Shown here piece by piece: positions 17,961 through 28,500 of a stretch of 64,000 nt of DNA (position 1 is the stretch's first letter; the number at the start of each line of letters is the position of its first letter). The translations under genes and the position numbers were made by a program. The notes under the pieces are model-generated. The model saw nothing but the letters and a program-made list of their open reading frames with translations, did no database searches and was not told where the DNA came from. Source of the DNA: Bacteroides stercoris ATCC 43183 (GTDB taxonomy: Bacteria > Bacteroidota > Bacteroidia > Bacteroidales > Bacteroidaceae); contig NZ_CP102262.1 of assembly GCF_025147325.1 (NCBI RefSeq), forward strand, positions 434,001 through 498,000, given 5' to 3'.

Positions 17961-18371
17961 TTAATTTTGATCTTCGTTATTACTTTTAGAACCAACGAAC
18001 AACGTTACGTGGTTTGAACGCTTGCGGATTCTGTAACCTCTACCCTGCGGAGCCGGTCTCATTCTTTTGAGTGTAGCGCCACCATCAACAAAAATCTTGG
18101 TTACGAACAGCTCGCCGCTTTCAGCTTTACGTTCGTTTTTCTGCTCCCAGTTAGCAATTGCAGAGCGCAGCAATTTTTCCACTCTGGCGGCAGCCTCTTT
18201 TGAGGAGAACTTCAAAACGCCGAGTGCTCTGTTCACTTCCATCCCACGAATCATGTCAGCCACGAGACGCATTTTACGGGGGGAAGTAGGAACATTTTGC
18301 AATTTCGCAAAATACATGGTCTTAAGGGCTTCTTTTCTTTTTTCAGCCGATATTTTTTTTCTTGCTCCCAT
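17961..18371 (-). CDS. rplV: 50S ribosomal protein L22
   Basis: L22 lines the narrowest part of the nascent peptide tunnel, where macrolides act. The 136-residue protein contains [19 protein letters not shown], and its long tunnel-lining hairpin includes [20 protein letters not shown] (about 98-117) with no insertion or deletion in the macrolide-resistance region. It has a slightly longer basic N-terminus ([20 protein letters not shown]). Confidence 0.98.
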   Translation of the reverse strand: MGARKKISAEKRKEALKTMYFAKLQNVPTSPRKMRLVADMIRGMEVNRALGVLKFSSKEAAARVEKLLRSAIANWEQKNERKAESGELFVTKIFVDGGATLKRMRPAPQGRGYRIRKRSNHVTLFVGSKSNNEDQN

Positions 18372-18407
18372 TATATTATTACTTTATTATTTCAGATAAA
18401 TCCTGTC

Positions 18408-18677
18408 TTATTTTTTCTTGTTACCAGCGTGTCCTCTGAATGTACGAGTTGGAGCAAATTCGCCCAACTTGTGTCCTACCATGTTTTCGGTAACATAAAC
18501 AGGAATAAATTTATTTCCATTGTGAACTGCAACAGTATGGCCTACAAAATCAGGCGAAATCATTGAAGCTCTGGCCCAAGTCTTAACTACCACTTTCTTG
18601 CCCGATTCATTCATGGCAAGCACTTTCTTCTCAAGCTTAACGTTAATATACGGACCTTTTTTTAATGAACGACTCAT
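18408..18677 (-). CDS. rpsS: 30S ribosomal protein S19
   Basis: S19 is in the 30S head and forms bridges with the 50S subunit together with S13. The 89-residue protein starts [19 protein letters not shown] and has the signature [20 protein letters not shown] with [16 protein letters not shown]. Normal length and order (rplB-rpsS-rplV). Confidence 0.98.
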   Translation of the reverse strand: MSRSLKKGPYINVKLEKKVLAMNESGKKVVVKTWARASMISPDFVGHTVAVHNGNKFIPVYVTENMVGHKLGEFAPTRTFRGHAGNKKK

Positions 18678-18697
18678 AATTTACTCAATTAATCAGA

Positions 18698-19522
18698 TTA
18701 CTTCTTTCTTCTCTCAATAATATACTTAGACGATTGTTTCTTCGGAGCTCTTGTCTTAAGGCCCTTAGCATACAATCCCTTACGAGATCTCGGGTGTCCT
18801 CCTGAAGCACGTCCTTCACCACCACCCATCGGGTGATCAACCGGGTTCATAACAACACCACGGTTACGCGGACGACGTCCTAACCAACGAGAACGTCCAG
18901 CTTTACCTGAACTTTCCAATCCATGATCTGAGTTACCAACGCTACCGATAGTAGCCTTACATGTGCTGAGGATCTGACGAACCTCGCCTGAAGGCAACTT
19001 GATAACGCAGTATCTACCTTCTCTTGAAGTCAATTGAGCGAAGTTACCGGCTGAACGAACCAAAGCAGCGCCTTGACCCGGACGTAATTCGATGTTGTGA
19101 ATTACAGTACCGACCGGAATATTCTGAAGCGGAAGAGCATTTCCGATTTCCGGAGCAGCAGTTTCACCTGACATCAAAGTCGCACCAACTTGCAATCCAT
19201 TGGGAGCAATAATATATCTTTTTTCACCATCTGCATAAAACAACAGAGCGATACGAGCCGAACGGTTCGGATCGTATTCAATTGTTTTAACCACTGCAGG
19301 TACACCGTCTTTATTTCTCTTGAAGTCTACGATACGGATAATCTTCTTACTACCGCCACCGATGTAGCGCATGGTCATTTTACCTGTATTGTTACGACCG
19401 CCGGAAGATTTCTTACCAAATACAAGAGACTTTTCTGGTACTCGTGCAGTAATTTCTTCGAAAGTACCAATAATTTTATGTCTTTGCCCCGGTGTTGTGG
19501 GCTTAAATTTACGTACTGCCAT
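18698..19522 (-). CDS. rplB: 50S ribosomal protein L2
   Basis: L2 is needed for subunit association and supports the peptidyl transferase centre. The 274-residue protein has the RNA-binding OB domain, the SH3-like C-terminal domain, and the invariant [17 protein letters not shown] segment around residue 222, which contains the conserved His. The C-terminus is basic ([18 protein letters not shown]). Confidence 0.99.
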   Translation of the reverse strand: MAVRKFKPTTPGQRHKIIGTFEEITARVPEKSLVFGKKSSGGRNNTGKMTMRYIGGGSKKIIRIVDFKRNKDGVPAVVKTIEYDPNRSARIALLFYADGEKRYIIAPNGLQVGATLMSGETAAPEIGNALPLQNIPVGTVIHNIELRPGQGAALVRSAGNFAQLTSREGRYCVIKLPSGEVRQILSTCKATIGSVGNSDHGLESSGKAGRSRWLGRRPRNRGVVMNPVDHPMGGGEGRASGGHPRSRKGLYAKGLKTRAPKKQSSKYIIERRKK

Positions 19523-19527
19523 TTCTT

Positions 19528-19821
19528 TTAAATATTGCTATAAAAATCAATAGTATCTCCTTCTTTCAACGTAACAACAGCTTTTTTGTAAGCGTTTGTA
19601 CGTCCGTTGATGATACCTGCGCGTGTATAACGGCTCTTGTTCTTGCCGGCATAACGAATTGTATTCACATCAACCACGGTAACGTTGTAAAGGGCTTCAA
19701 CTTCGTTCTTAATTTCCAGTTTATTAGCTTCAGGACGCACGATAAAGCCGAAACGATTGTTCGACTTATCAGTAATTGCAGTCATCTTCTCTGTCACTAA
19801 CGGTTTAATAATAATTCCCAT
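19528..19821 (-). CDS. rplW: 50S ribosomal protein L23
   Basis: L23 is at the tunnel exit and is the main docking site of trigger factor and SRP. The 97-residue protein starts [19 protein letters not shown], has the antiparallel sheet ([20 protein letters not shown]) and ends in [20 protein letters not shown] followed by [11 protein letters not shown]. Standard. Confidence 0.98.
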   Translation of the reverse strand: MGIIIKPLVTEKMTAITDKSNNRFGFIVRPEANKLEIKNEVEALYNVTVVDVNTIRYAGKNKSRYTRAGIINGRTNAYKKAVVTLKEGDTIDFYSNI

Positions 19822-19837
19822 TATTTAAGCCTCCTTT

Positions 19838-20464
19838 TTACATTAAGATATTGTCGATAGCAGAAAGTGCACTTTCAGCAAACACAACAACTCCAGCGTC
19901 CAATACTCTGTAAGTATTTAACCCTGAGATAGTCTGCACATTAGCGCCCTTTACGTTACGAGCCGACAAATATACGTTTTTATTTGCTTCCGGTAAAACA
20001 ACAAGCAGCTTTTTGTCAGAAACTTTAAGATTTTTTGTCATAGCAACAAAATCTTTTGTCTTAGGAGCTTCAAAGTTGAAGTCTTCTACTACAATGATGG
20101 CATTGTTCTGAGCCTTATATGCCAAAGCTGACTTACGTGCCAGAGCTTTTACTTTCTTATTCAGTTTGAAGTAGTAATCTCTCGGTTTCGGACCAAATAC
20201 ACGTCCACCACCAACGAGTACCGGTGAGTTCATGTCACCACGACGTGCACCACCGCCACCTTTCTGGCGACCGATTTTACGAGTAGAACCGCTGATTTCG
20301 CTTCTTTCCTTTGACTTGTGTGTACCCTGACGCTGGTTAGCCATAAACTGTTTAACGTCCAAGTAGATAGCGTGGTCGTTGGGCTCAATTCCGAAGATAG
20401 ACTCGTTTAACGTAATCTTTCTCCCAGTGTCTTCACCTTTAATGTTATATACGTTAACTTCCAT
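19838..20464 (-). CDS. rplD: 50S ribosomal protein L4
   Basis: L4 lines the peptide tunnel and in E. coli also represses the S10 operon. The 208-residue protein has the long tunnel loop with the basic-Gly segment [20 protein letters not shown] (about 61-80) and the globular domain with [20 protein letters not shown] at the end. It shares one base with the rplC stop (TAATG). Autoregulation in this phylum is not shown by the sequence. Confidence 0.98.
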   Translation of the reverse strand: MEVNVYNIKGEDTGRKITLNESIFGIEPNDHAIYLDVKQFMANQRQGTHKSKERSEISGSTRKIGRQKGGGGARRGDMNSPVLVGGGRVFGPKPRDYYFKLNKKVKALARKSALAYKAQNNAIIVVEDFNFEAPKTKDFVAMTKNLKVSDKKLLVVLPEANKNVYLSARNVKGANVQTISGLNTYRVLDAGVVVFAESALSAIDNILM

Positions 20465-21081
20465 TATTTCTCAATTATTACGATTGAACCTTTGCAACCA
20501 GGAACAGAACCCTTAATCAAAAGGAGATTGTGCTCCGCGATTACTTTTAATACTTGCAGATTTTGAACAGTTACTCTGTCACCACCAAGTTGTCCGCCCA
20601 TGCGCATTCCCTTGAATACTTTTGCAGGGTAAGAACAAGCACCGATAGAACCCGGTTTACGGGCACGGTTGTGCTGACCGTGAGTAGTCTGACCTACACC
20701 ACCGAAACCATGACGTTTCACAACACCCTGGAAGCCTTTACCTTTGGAAGTACCTACAACGTCTACATAATCAGCGCCTTCGAACAATTCTACGGTAACA
20801 GTATCACCCAGATTCAATTCTGTCTCAAATTCTTTGAACTCAGCCAAGTGTTTCTTGGGAGTTACTCCAGCTTTCTTAAAGTGGCCCATAAGAGGCTTTG
20901 TAGTGTGCTTTTCCTTCTTGTCCTGGAAACCCAACTGAACAGCTTGATAGCCGTCCTTTTCTACAGTTTTCACTTGAGTAACAACACAAGGACCTGCTTC
21001 GATAACAGTGCATGGTACATTCTTACCCTCGGCACTGAAAACGGATGTCATTCCGATTTTTTTTCCTAATAATCCTGGCAT
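20464..21081 (-). CDS. rplC: 50S ribosomal protein L3
   Basis: L3 is an early assembly protein whose loop approaches the peptidyl transferase centre. The 205-residue protein starts [20 protein letters not shown]. The signature [20 protein letters not shown] contains the Gln of the GQTTHG loop that is methylated by PrmB in E. coli. The C-terminus is [16 protein letters not shown]. Confidence 0.98.
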   Translation of the reverse strand: MPGLLGKKIGMTSVFSAEGKNVPCTVIEAGPCVVTQVKTVEKDGYQAVQLGFQDKKEKHTTKPLMGHFKKAGVTPKKHLAEFKEFETELNLGDTVTVELFEGADYVDVVGTSKGKGFQGVVKRHGFGGVGQTTHGQHNRARKPGSIGACSYPAKVFKGMRMGGQLGGDRVTVQNLQVLKVIAEHNLLLIKGSVPGCKGSIVIIEK

Positions 21082-21100
21082 TTCACTTAATTTTTAATAC

Positions 21101-21406
21101 TTACACTTTGATTTCTACTTCCACACCACTCGGTAACTCCAACTTCATCAGAGCATCTACTGTCTTAGCTGTTGAGCTATAGATGTCGATTAATCTCTTG
21201 TAAGAAGAGAGTTCGAATTGTTCACGCGACTTCTTGTTAACGAAAGTCGAACGGTTTACGGTAAAGATACGCTTATGCGTAGGGAGAGGAATTGGACCGC
21301 TAACGATAGCGCCTGTTGTCTTCACCGTTCTTACAATCTTCTCAGCTGACTTGTCAACCAAGTTGTGGTCGTAAGATTTCAGTTTGATTCTAATTTTTTG
21401 ACTCAT
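21101..21406 (-). CDS. rpsJ: 30S ribosomal protein S10
   Basis: S10 (NusE) is both a 30S head protein and a partner of NusB/NusG in transcription antitermination. The 101-residue protein starts [20 protein letters not shown] and has the signature [18 protein letters not shown] with the exposed loop. It is separated from fusA by a 90-bp gap holding a strong hairpin (21444-21486), so it may be subject to an attenuator. Confidence 0.98.
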   Translation of the reverse strand: MSQKIRIKLKSYDHNLVDKSAEKIVRTVKTTGAIVSGPIPLPTHKRIFTVNRSTFVNKKSREQFELSSYKRLIDIYSSTAKTVDALMKLELPSGVEVEIKV

Positions 21407-21443
21407 TACTGTCTTAGTTATTAATAGTGTTATTATATAAGAT

Positions 21444-21486
21444 AAAGTCCCGTAGGTTAAGAGTCATTCGCTAACCTACGGACTTT
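21444..21486 (-). promoter_or_regulatory. Hairpin between fusA and rpsJ (attenuator or internal terminator)
   Basis: The arms AAAGTCCCGTAGGTTA and TAACCTACGGACTTT pair almost completely (one bulged C) around a 12-nt loop. On the minus strand the stem is followed by ATCTTATATAA, a weak U-tract. It is the only strong structured gap inside the str-S10 cluster. A role in lowering or regulating read-through into the S10 genes is inference. Confidence 0.6.
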
Positions 21487-21496
21487 AGTTATTATT

Positions 21497-23614
21497 TTAG
21501 ATTAAGTCTGTACGACCTTTTACTTCTTCCAATACTGCCTTGGCAATAGAGTTGGAAACCTGAGCGTGGTGAGAATATGCCATTGAAGAAGTTGCACGAC
21601 CAGAAGTGATAGTACGCAACGCAGTTACGTAACCGAACATTTCTGCCAGCGGAACCATTGCCTTCACGATACGAGCACCTGAACGGCTTGATTCCATACC
21701 TTCTACCTGACCGCGACGCTTGTTCAAGTCACCGATAACGTCACCCATGTTTTCTTCCGGAGTAACAACTTCCAGCTTCATGATAGGCTCCATCAATACC
21801 GGACCTGCCTTAGCGCAAGCGTTCTTGTATGCCTGGATAGCACAGATTTCAAATGACAACTGGTCAGAGTCAACCGGGTGGAAAGAACCGTCGATCAAAG
21901 TTACCTTCAGTGAATCCAACGGATAACCGGCCAATACACCGTTCTTCATTGCAGTTGTGAAACCTTTCTGTACAGACGGGATAAATTCCTTAGGAATATT
22001 ACCGCCCTTCACTTCGTCAACAAACTGCAAGCCGCCTTGAGTAAAGTCCTCATCAACCGGACCGATGTTCACGATGATATCGGCAAACTTACCACGACCA
22101 CCAGACTGTTTCTTATAAACTTCGCGCAAGTTAACAGTCTTCGTGATAGCCTCCTTATAGTTAACCTGAGGTTTACCCTGGTTACACTCAACCTTGAATT
22201 CACGCTTCAGACGGTCGATGATAATATCCAAGTGAAGCTCACCCATACCGGAAATAACTGTCTGACCTGTCTGTTCGTCAGTCTTAACCGTAAACGTCGG
22301 GTCTTCTTCAGCCAATTTAGCCAAACCGTTAGACAGTTTATCCATATCCTTCTGAGTCTTAGGCTCAACTGCGATACCGATTACCGGTTCGGGGAAGTCC
22401 ATAGATTCCAATACGATCGGTGCGGTTTCGTCGCACAGCGTATCACCGGTATGGATATCCTTGAAGCCTACACCGGCACCAATATCACCGGCGCCAATCA
22501 CCTCAACAGGATTCTGTTTATTTGAGTGCATCTGGAACAGACGTGAAACACGTTCTTTCTTACCAGAGCGAGAGTTATAAATATAAGAACCGGCTTCAAT
22601 CTTACCTGAATAAACACGGAAGAAAGTCAGACGGCCTACATACGGGTCGGTTGCAATCTTGAACGCCAAAGCAGAAGTCTTTTCATCCTCGCTCGGCTTA
22701 CGGTCTTCTTCAGCACCGGTTTCAGGGTTTGTACCAACCACATTCTCTGTATCCAGCGGAGAAGGCAAGAATGCACAAACATAGTCAAGCAAAGTCTGTA
22801 CACCCTTATTCTTGAATGAAGAACCACACAACATAGGAACAACAGCCATCTGTACTGTAGCGTTGCGAAGAGCTCTCAATATTTCTTCTTCCGTAATAGT
22901 AGAAGGATCATCGAAATATTTCTCCATCAAAGCATCGTCGAACTCAGCTACTTTTTCGAGCATCTTATCTCTCCATTCGTTAGCTTCGTCTACCAAATTA
23001 GCAGGGATTTCCTCTACTGTATAGTCGGCACCCATAGTTTCGTCATGCCAGTAGATAGCTTTCATCTTGATAAGGTCTACCAAACCTTTGAAAGATTCCT
23101 CAGCACCGATAGGCACAACGATAGGACAAGGATTAGCACCCAAAACGTCCTTCATCTGACGAACAACCTCAAAGAAGTCGGCACCCGAACGGTCCATTTT
23201 GTTAACGTATGCGATACGCGGTACGTTATATTTATCAGCCTGACGCCAAACAGTTTCAGATTGCGGTTCAACGCCACCAACTGCACAATAAGCAGCAACA
23301 GCGCCGTCAAGAATACGCAAAGAACGCTCTACCTCAGCGGTAAAGTCAACGTGTCCCGGAGTATCAATCAAGTTGATTTTATAAGTATTACCGGCATATT
23401 TCCAACGAGTGGTAGTAGCAGCGGAAGTAATAGTGATACCACGTTCCTGTTCTTGCTCCATCCAGTCCATTGTAGCGGCACCATCGTGCACCTCACCGAT
23501 TTTGTGAGTCAAACCCGTATAAAACAAAATACGTTCAGAGGTTGTTGTCTTTCCGGCATCGATGTGGGCCATGATACCGATATTACGTGTCAAATGTAAA
23601 TCATTCTTTGCCAT
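21497..23614 (-). CDS. fusA: Elongation factor G
   Basis: GTPase that drives translocation and, with RRF, ribosome recycling. The 705-residue protein has the G-domain motifs AHIDAGKTT (about 16-24), DTPGHVDF (switch II) and NKMD, followed by domains II-V ending [13 protein letters not shown]. It matches the canonical housekeeping EF-G of the str operon (rpsL-rpsG-fusA). Unlike E. coli, tuf does not follow it; tuf is in the tRNA-secE cluster at 36962. Confidence 0.98.
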   Translation of the reverse strand: MAKNDLHLTRNIGIMAHIDAGKTTTSERILFYTGLTHKIGEVHDGAATMDWMEQEQERGITITSAATTTRWKYAGNTYKINLIDTPGHVDFTAEVERSLRILDGAVAAYCAVGGVEPQSETVWRQADKYNVPRIAYVNKMDRSGADFFEVVRQMKDVLGANPCPIVVPIGAEESFKGLVDLIKMKAIYWHDETMGADYTVEEIPANLVDEANEWRDKMLEKVAEFDDALMEKYFDDPSTITEEEILRALRNATVQMAVVPMLCGSSFKNKGVQTLLDYVCAFLPSPLDTENVVGTNPETGAEEDRKPSEDEKTSALAFKIATDPYVGRLTFFRVYSGKIEAGSYIYNSRSGKKERVSRLFQMHSNKQNPVEVIGAGDIGAGVGFKDIHTGDTLCDETAPIVLESMDFPEPVIGIAVEPKTQKDMDKLSNGLAKLAEEDPTFTVKTDEQTGQTVISGMGELHLDIIIDRLKREFKVECNQGKPQVNYKEAITKTVNLREVYKKQSGGRGKFADIIVNIGPVDEDFTQGGLQFVDEVKGGNIPKEFIPSVQKGFTTAMKNGVLAGYPLDSLKVTLIDGSFHPVDSDQLSFEICAIQAYKNACAKAGPVLMEPIMKLEVVTPEENMGDVIGDLNKRRGQVEGMESSRSGARIVKAMVPLAEMFGYVTALRTITSGRATSSMAYSHHAQVSNSIAKAVLEEVKGRTDLI

Positions 23615-23670
23615 TTTCTAATTCCTTTTACTTTAAGTTTTTAATCTTTGATTGGTTATCTCTTATAGTA

Positions 23671-24147
23671 TTAGAATCTGAAATGAGCAAACGCACGGTT
23701 AGCCTCAGCCATTCTGTGCATATCTTCTTTACGTTTGAAAGCACCGCCTTGTTCATTGAAAGCATCCATGATTTCAGCAGCCAGCTTGTCAGCCATTGAT
23801 TTACCGCCACGCTTGCGGGCAAAGATAATCAAATTCTTCATAGAAATTGACTCCTTGCGGTCAGGACGAATTTCAGTAGGAACTTGGAAAGTAGCACCAC
23901 CTACACGGCGAGACTTCACTTCCACTTGAGGAGTTACGTTGTCCAAAGCTTTTTTCCAGATTTCAAGAGCTGATTTCTCTTCATTCTGCATTTTGTTCTT
24001 CACTGTTTCCAAAGCGGCGTAGAAGATTTCATAAGAAGTATTCTTCTTTCCGTCGTACATCAGGTGGTTAACGAACTTGGAAACTTTCACATCATTAAAA
24101 ACGGGATCCGGAAGGATGATACGTTTTTTAGGTTTTGCTTTTCTCAT
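23671..24147 (-). CDS. rpsG: 30S ribosomal protein S7
   Basis: S7 nucleates assembly of the 3' domain of 16S rRNA and lines the E site. The 158-residue protein starts [20 protein letters not shown], has the family signature for the first helices ([20 protein letters not shown]), and ends [10 protein letters not shown]. The 154-bp gap upstream, after rpsL, is where E. coli S7 binds to regulate the operon; I see no strong stem there. Confidence 0.98.
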   Translation of the reverse strand: MRKAKPKKRIILPDPVFNDVKVSKFVNHLMYDGKKNTSYEIFYAALETVKNKMQNEEKSALEIWKKALDNVTPQVEVKSRRVGGATFQVPTEIRPDRKESISMKNLIIFARKRGGKSMADKLAAEIMDAFNEQGGAFKRKEDMHRMAEANRAFAHFRF

Positions 24148-24301
24148 TTGTCTGAAAGAATAATGTTTTTCGTTCTTGGTTGTTTACTTCTGTCTTCTTC
24201 AACTCTCCCTCCGGAGTGTTTACTCAACCTTTAGCATTTCCAACAAACTAAAACGTAAGTTATTACTTTTAATTTTACTGTTTATCAGTTTGGCCGCCTA
24301 A

Positions 24302-24703
24302 TTATTTCTTCTTAGCGGGAGCAGCCTGTCCCGGTTTCGGACGTTTAGCACCGTATTTAGAACGTCTTTGGGTACGGTTAGCAACACCTGCGGTATCCAA
24401 AGTACCACGAACGATGTGATAACGTACACCCGGAAGGTCTTTTACACGACCGCCGCGAACCAATACGATTGAGTGTTCCTGCAAGTTGTGACCTTCTCCC
24501 GGAATGTAAGAGTTCACCTCTTTACCGTTAGTCAAACGTACACGAGCTACTTTACGCATAGCTGAATTCGGTTTCTTCGGAGTGGTTGTATACACTCTCA
24601 CGCAAACGCCACGTCTTTGAGGACAAGAATCCAAGGCTGGAGACTTACTTTTCTCTACCAAAACCTCGCGTCCTTTTCTTACTAATTGCTGAATTGTAGG
24701 CAT
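24302..24703 (-). CDS. rpsL: 30S ribosomal protein S12
   Basis: S12 sits at the decoding centre and controls accuracy. The 133-residue protein has [20 protein letters not shown], including the Lys (E. coli Lys42/43 region) that changes in streptomycin-resistant mutants, and [17 protein letters not shown] with the second such Lys. Both are wild type here. The C-terminus has a short Lys/Pro/Ala tail. It is the first gene of the ribosomal cluster, behind a good promoter. Confidence 0.98.
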   Translation of the reverse strand: MPTIQQLVRKGREVLVEKSKSPALDSCPQRRGVCVRVYTTTPKKPNSAMRKVARVRLTNGKEVNSYIPGEGHNLQEHSIVLVRGGRVKDLPGVRYHIVRGTLDTAGVANRTQRRSKYGAKRPKPGQAAPAKKK

Positions 24704-24765
24704 TTTAATTGTTTTTAGTTATATATTATGTTTATATTAATTCAAAACTATATACTTTTGGGCTG

Positions 24766-24796
24766 CAAAGATACTAATAAGTTTTGAATAATCAAT
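24766..24796 (-). promoter_or_regulatory. Promoter of the str / ribosomal protein cluster
   Basis: Minus-strand -7 box TATCTTTG (24766-24773) with ATTG (24793-24796) upstream, 19 bp apart, which matches the Bacteroides promoter consensus. The leader to the rpsL ATG (24703) is about 55 nt and A/T-rich. Confidence 0.75.
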
Positions 24797-24819
24797 GCAC
24801 TACAAGTTTTTTTTTGATT

Positions 24820-25131
24820 TTATGCTTCACCCTTAATGTTAGGCAATGGCGGAATAGGTTGCTCATCCGGCATGCGGATAGGGCCGAAAGCACGTTCATA
24901 TTTACCAACATTTTCTTCAAGCGCACGCAGCAGACGCTTGGCGTGTTCGGGTGCCAATACAATACGCGATTGAACTCCGGCTTTGGGCATTCCCGGCATT
25001 ACCCGAATAAAATCCATGATAAACTCCGAACTGGAATGAGTGATAATGGCAAGATTGGCATACGTGCCTTGGGCCACTTCTTCTTTCAGCTCTATCTGTA
25101 ACTGTCCGTTATTATTTTCCTGATTTTCCAT
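24820..25131 (-). CDS. DUF3467 family protein
   Basis: A 103-residue soluble protein. The core QIELKEEVAQGTYANLAIIT and HSSSEFIMDFIRVMPGMPKA followed by RIVLAPEHAKRLLRALEENV match the DUF3467 family as I know it; its function is unknown. I chose the ATG at 25131 (MENQENNNG) rather than the one at 25146, because the promoter at 25160-25190 would leave only a few bases before the latter. It lies between rpoC and rpsL, in the same orientation as both. This position between the RNA polymerase and ribosomal clusters suggests a housekeeping role, but that is inference. Confidence 0.85.
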   Translation of the reverse strand: MENQENNNGQLQIELKEEVAQGTYANLAIITHSSSEFIMDFIRVMPGMPKAGVQSRIVLAPEHAKRLLRALEENVGKYERAFGPIRMPDEQPIPPLPNIKGEA

Positions 25132-25159
25132 ATTATCGTATATCATTATAATTGAATGA

Positions 25160-25190
25160 CAAATATACTTCTTTCATTCCGACACACAAA
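25160..25190 (-). promoter_or_regulatory. Promoter of the DUF3467 gene
   Basis: Minus-strand -33 TTTG (25187-25190), a 19-bp spacer, then -7 TATATTTG (25160-25167): an exact match to the Bacteroides consensus. It gives a leader of about 20-25 nt to the ATG at 25131. Confidence 0.8.
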
Positions 25191-25254
25191 ATACTCCAAG
25201 ATAAAAGTAACAGTACGACCTGAACAAAAAAGGCACTTGATATGTCCTGAAATT

Positions 25255-25408
25255 GCATGGTCTGTTCGTATAGAACACATCGTCTGATTTACCTGAACAG
25301 ACCATGCGTTTACCCCAAACCGATGGTCTGTTTTATTTGAGGCAATAGCATGCTTCCCCCTCCTCCCCTTCACCCTCAAACATCCATGAATAAAAGGTTG
25401 TGAAGGGG
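25255..25408. repeat. Cluster of inverted repeats in the rpoC-DUF3467 gap
   Basis: GCATGGTCTGTTC (25255-25267) pairs perfectly with GAACAGACCATGC (25295-25307); the core ATGGTCTGTT recurs directly at 25323-25332. A second perfect pair, CCCCTTCAC (25365-25373) and GTGAAGGGG (25400-25408), follows, with GCATGC just outside each arm. No ORF is credible here. The rest of the 427-bp gap 25132-25558 holds only the DUF3467 promoter and the rpoC terminator. Confidence 0.7.
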
Positions 25409-25487
25409 GCATGCAAATCTTTATTTTGCTATTACATTACACTCTTCTTACATCAGACCGAAAAGAGAGCCGGTTTGCAACAAATAT

Positions 25488-25525
25488 AAAAAAAGAAGAG
25501 AATCCCGGGAGATCCTCTTCTTTCA
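25488..25525 (-). terminator. Intrinsic terminator of the rpoBC operon
   Basis: On the minus strand AAAGAAGAG pairs with CTCTTCTTT across an inner CCCGGGA segment and is followed by a run of seven T residues. It starts about 34 bases after the rpoC stop. Confidence 0.85.
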
Positions 25526-25558
25526 CTATAAAAATTACTGATTGTATTAACGTAGTAA

Positions 25559-28500
25559 TTACTCTTCTACCTTATCATCAACTGCATAATCGAGCACCGT
25601 TTTCTTGTTGGCAAGCATACGATCGTACTCTTCTTTCGAACCGACAATAATCTTCTCGAATTCGCGCTGACCTGTACCGGCAGGAATCAAGTGACCGCAG
25701 ATAACATTCTCTTTCATACCTTCCAGACGGTCTACCTTTCCGTTGATAGCAGCTTCGTTGAGTACCTTCGTCGTTTCCTGGAAAGAAGCGGCAGACATAA
25801 AGCTTGAAGTCTGCAAAGCCGCACGGGTAATACCTTGAAGAATCTGTGTAGAGGTAGCAGGCACAGCATCACGTACTGAAACGGGTTTCAAGTCACGGCG
25901 CTTCAGCATGGAGTTTTCGTCGCGCAACTTGCGGGCAGTAACAATCTGTCCCGGTTGCAGGTTCTGAGAATCTCCGGCATCTACTACAACTTTCTTGCCC
26001 CAGATACGGTCGTTCTCTTCCATGAATTCGAGCTTATCCACTACCTGTTGTTCCAAGAAGCGGGTATCGCCCGGTTCATCGATTTCAACCTTACGCATCA
26101 TCTGACGAACGATAATTTCAAAGTGCTTATCGTTAATCTTCACACCTTGCAGACGATAAACGTCCTGTACTTCGTTTACGATATATTCCTGTACTGCCGT
26201 AGGACCTTTAATGGCAAGGATATCGGCAGGGGTAATGGCACCGTCAGACAACGGAGTACCGGCACGCACGTAGTCGTTCTCCTGTACCAGTATCTGTTTG
26301 GACAGTGGTACGAGATATTTCTTAACTTCTCCGGTCTTAGAGGTAACGATAATTTCGCGGTTACCACGTTTCACCTTACCCATTGTGACCTCACCGTCAA
26401 TTTCGGAAACCACAGCAGGATTGGACGGGTTACGTGCCTCGAACAATTCGGTAACACGAGGAAGACCACCCGTGATATCACCCGCCTTACCAACGGCACG
26501 CGGAATCTTCACGATTACTTCACCGGCTTTTACCTTCTGTCCGTTTTCCACTACTACGTGACCACCCACAGGAAGGTTATAGGTACGGATAAGTTCGCCA
26601 TCTTCAGTCATGATGTGCGCTGTAGGCACTTTCGTCTTGTCCTTAGACTCAATGATGATGATTTCGCGCAAACCGGTAGATTCATCGGACTCTACCTTAT
26701 AGGTAACGTTTTCAATAACGCCTTCAAACTCAATCTTACCGGTAGCTTCGGTAATGATAACTGCGTTGAACGGGTCCCAACGGGCTATAAGTTTGCCTTT
26801 CTCTACTACTTCACCATCCGCTGCATAGAGTGTAGAACCATAAGGCACGTTATGCGTAGAAAGTATGATACCTGTATTGACATCTACGAAACGTACTTCT
26901 GCCAGACGGCCTACTACCACCTTAGCCGGTTCGCCTGCTTCGTCAATAATATCTACTGTACGGAGTTCTTCAAATTCCAGACGGGAAGGATTCTTGGCAA
27001 CAATACTTGCATTGGCAGCGATATTGGCTGCCGTACCACCGGCATGGAACGTACGCAACGTCAACTGTGTACCCGGCTCACCGATAGACTGCGCAGCGAT
27101 TACACCGACAGCTTCACCTTTCTGAACCATACGGCTTGTAGCCAGATTACGGCCGTAGCACTTGGCACAAACACCCTTCTTGGATTCACAAGTCAATACA
27201 GAACGGATTTCAACGCTCTCAATCGGAGAGTCTTCAATCTTCTGTGCAATGGCTTCAGTGATTTCTTCACCACCTGCAACAAGCAATTCACCGGTTGTGG
27301 GGTGAACGATATCATGTACGGATACACGTCCCAGAATACGTTCGTACAATGTAGCGATTGTCTCATCGTTATTCTTCAAAGCTGTACAAACCAGTCCGCG
27401 AAGCGTACCGCAGTCTTCTTCGTTGATAATCACATCGTGAGATACGTCAACCAGACGACGGGTCAAGTATCCGGCGTCGGCCGTCTTCAAAGCGGTATCG
27501 GCAAGACCCTTACGAGCACCGTGAGTAGAGATAAAGTACTCCAACACGGAAAGACCTTCCTTAAAGTTAGAAAGAATCGGGTTCTCGATAATCTGACCGC
27601 CTTCGGCACCTGCCTTCTGGGGTTTCGCCATCAAACCACGCATACCGGAAAGCTGACGAATCTGCTCCTTAGAACCACGGGCTCCGGAATCCAACATCAT
27701 GTATACGGAATTGAATCCCTGATCGTCGCTCGAAATAGTTTTCATCAAAATGTTTGACAACTCGGAGTTTACATGTGTCCAGATATCAATTACCTGGTTG
27801 TAACGCTCGTTGTTGGTGATGAAACCCATGTTATAGTTGTTGATTACCTGCTCTACTTCTTCGTAACCTTTCTGCACCAGCGCTTCTTTCTCTTCGGGAA
27901 TAATAATATCTCCCAAGTTGAACGAAAGACCGCCTTTGAATGCCATCTGATAACCGAGGTTCTTGATTCCATCCAGGAATTCGGCTGCTTCTGCCACACC
28001 ACAAACCTTGATTACGTGACTGATAATGTCACGAAGTGACTTCTTAGAGATAATCGTATTGATATAACCCGCTTTGGCAGGTACAATTTCGTTTACAATA
28101 ACACGACCTACCGACGTGTCGTGCATCATCTTGTCTACCACATTGCCGTTTTCGTCAATGTCCTTAACGATAACGCTGATAGGTGCGTGAATGTCGCACT
28201 TACCTTCGTTGTAGGCAATAAGCGCTTCTTCCGGACCGTAGAAAGTGAGGCCTTCACCTTTAGCTCCTTTACGCAGTTTGGTGATATAGTACAAACCGAG
28301 TACCATATCCTGTGCGGGCACTGTGATAGGCGCACCGTTGGCAGGGTTCAAGATATTATGTGACTGGAGCATCAGCATCTGTGCTTCCAGAATAGCTTCG
28401 TTGCTCAAAGGCAAGTGAACGGCCATCTGGTCACCGTCGAAGTCGGCGTTGAATGCCGTACATGCCAACGGGTGCAACTGGATTGCCTTGCCTTCAATCA

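Noticed and set aside
24148..24301. S7 regulatory structure between rpsL and rpsG
   Set aside because: The gap is long enough, but no convincing stem could be drawn by eye.
25955..27757. 600-codon open frame antisense to rpoC
   Set aside because: It is the shadow of a highly conserved gene with constrained codons; Cys/Arg/Thr-rich composition and no family resemblance.
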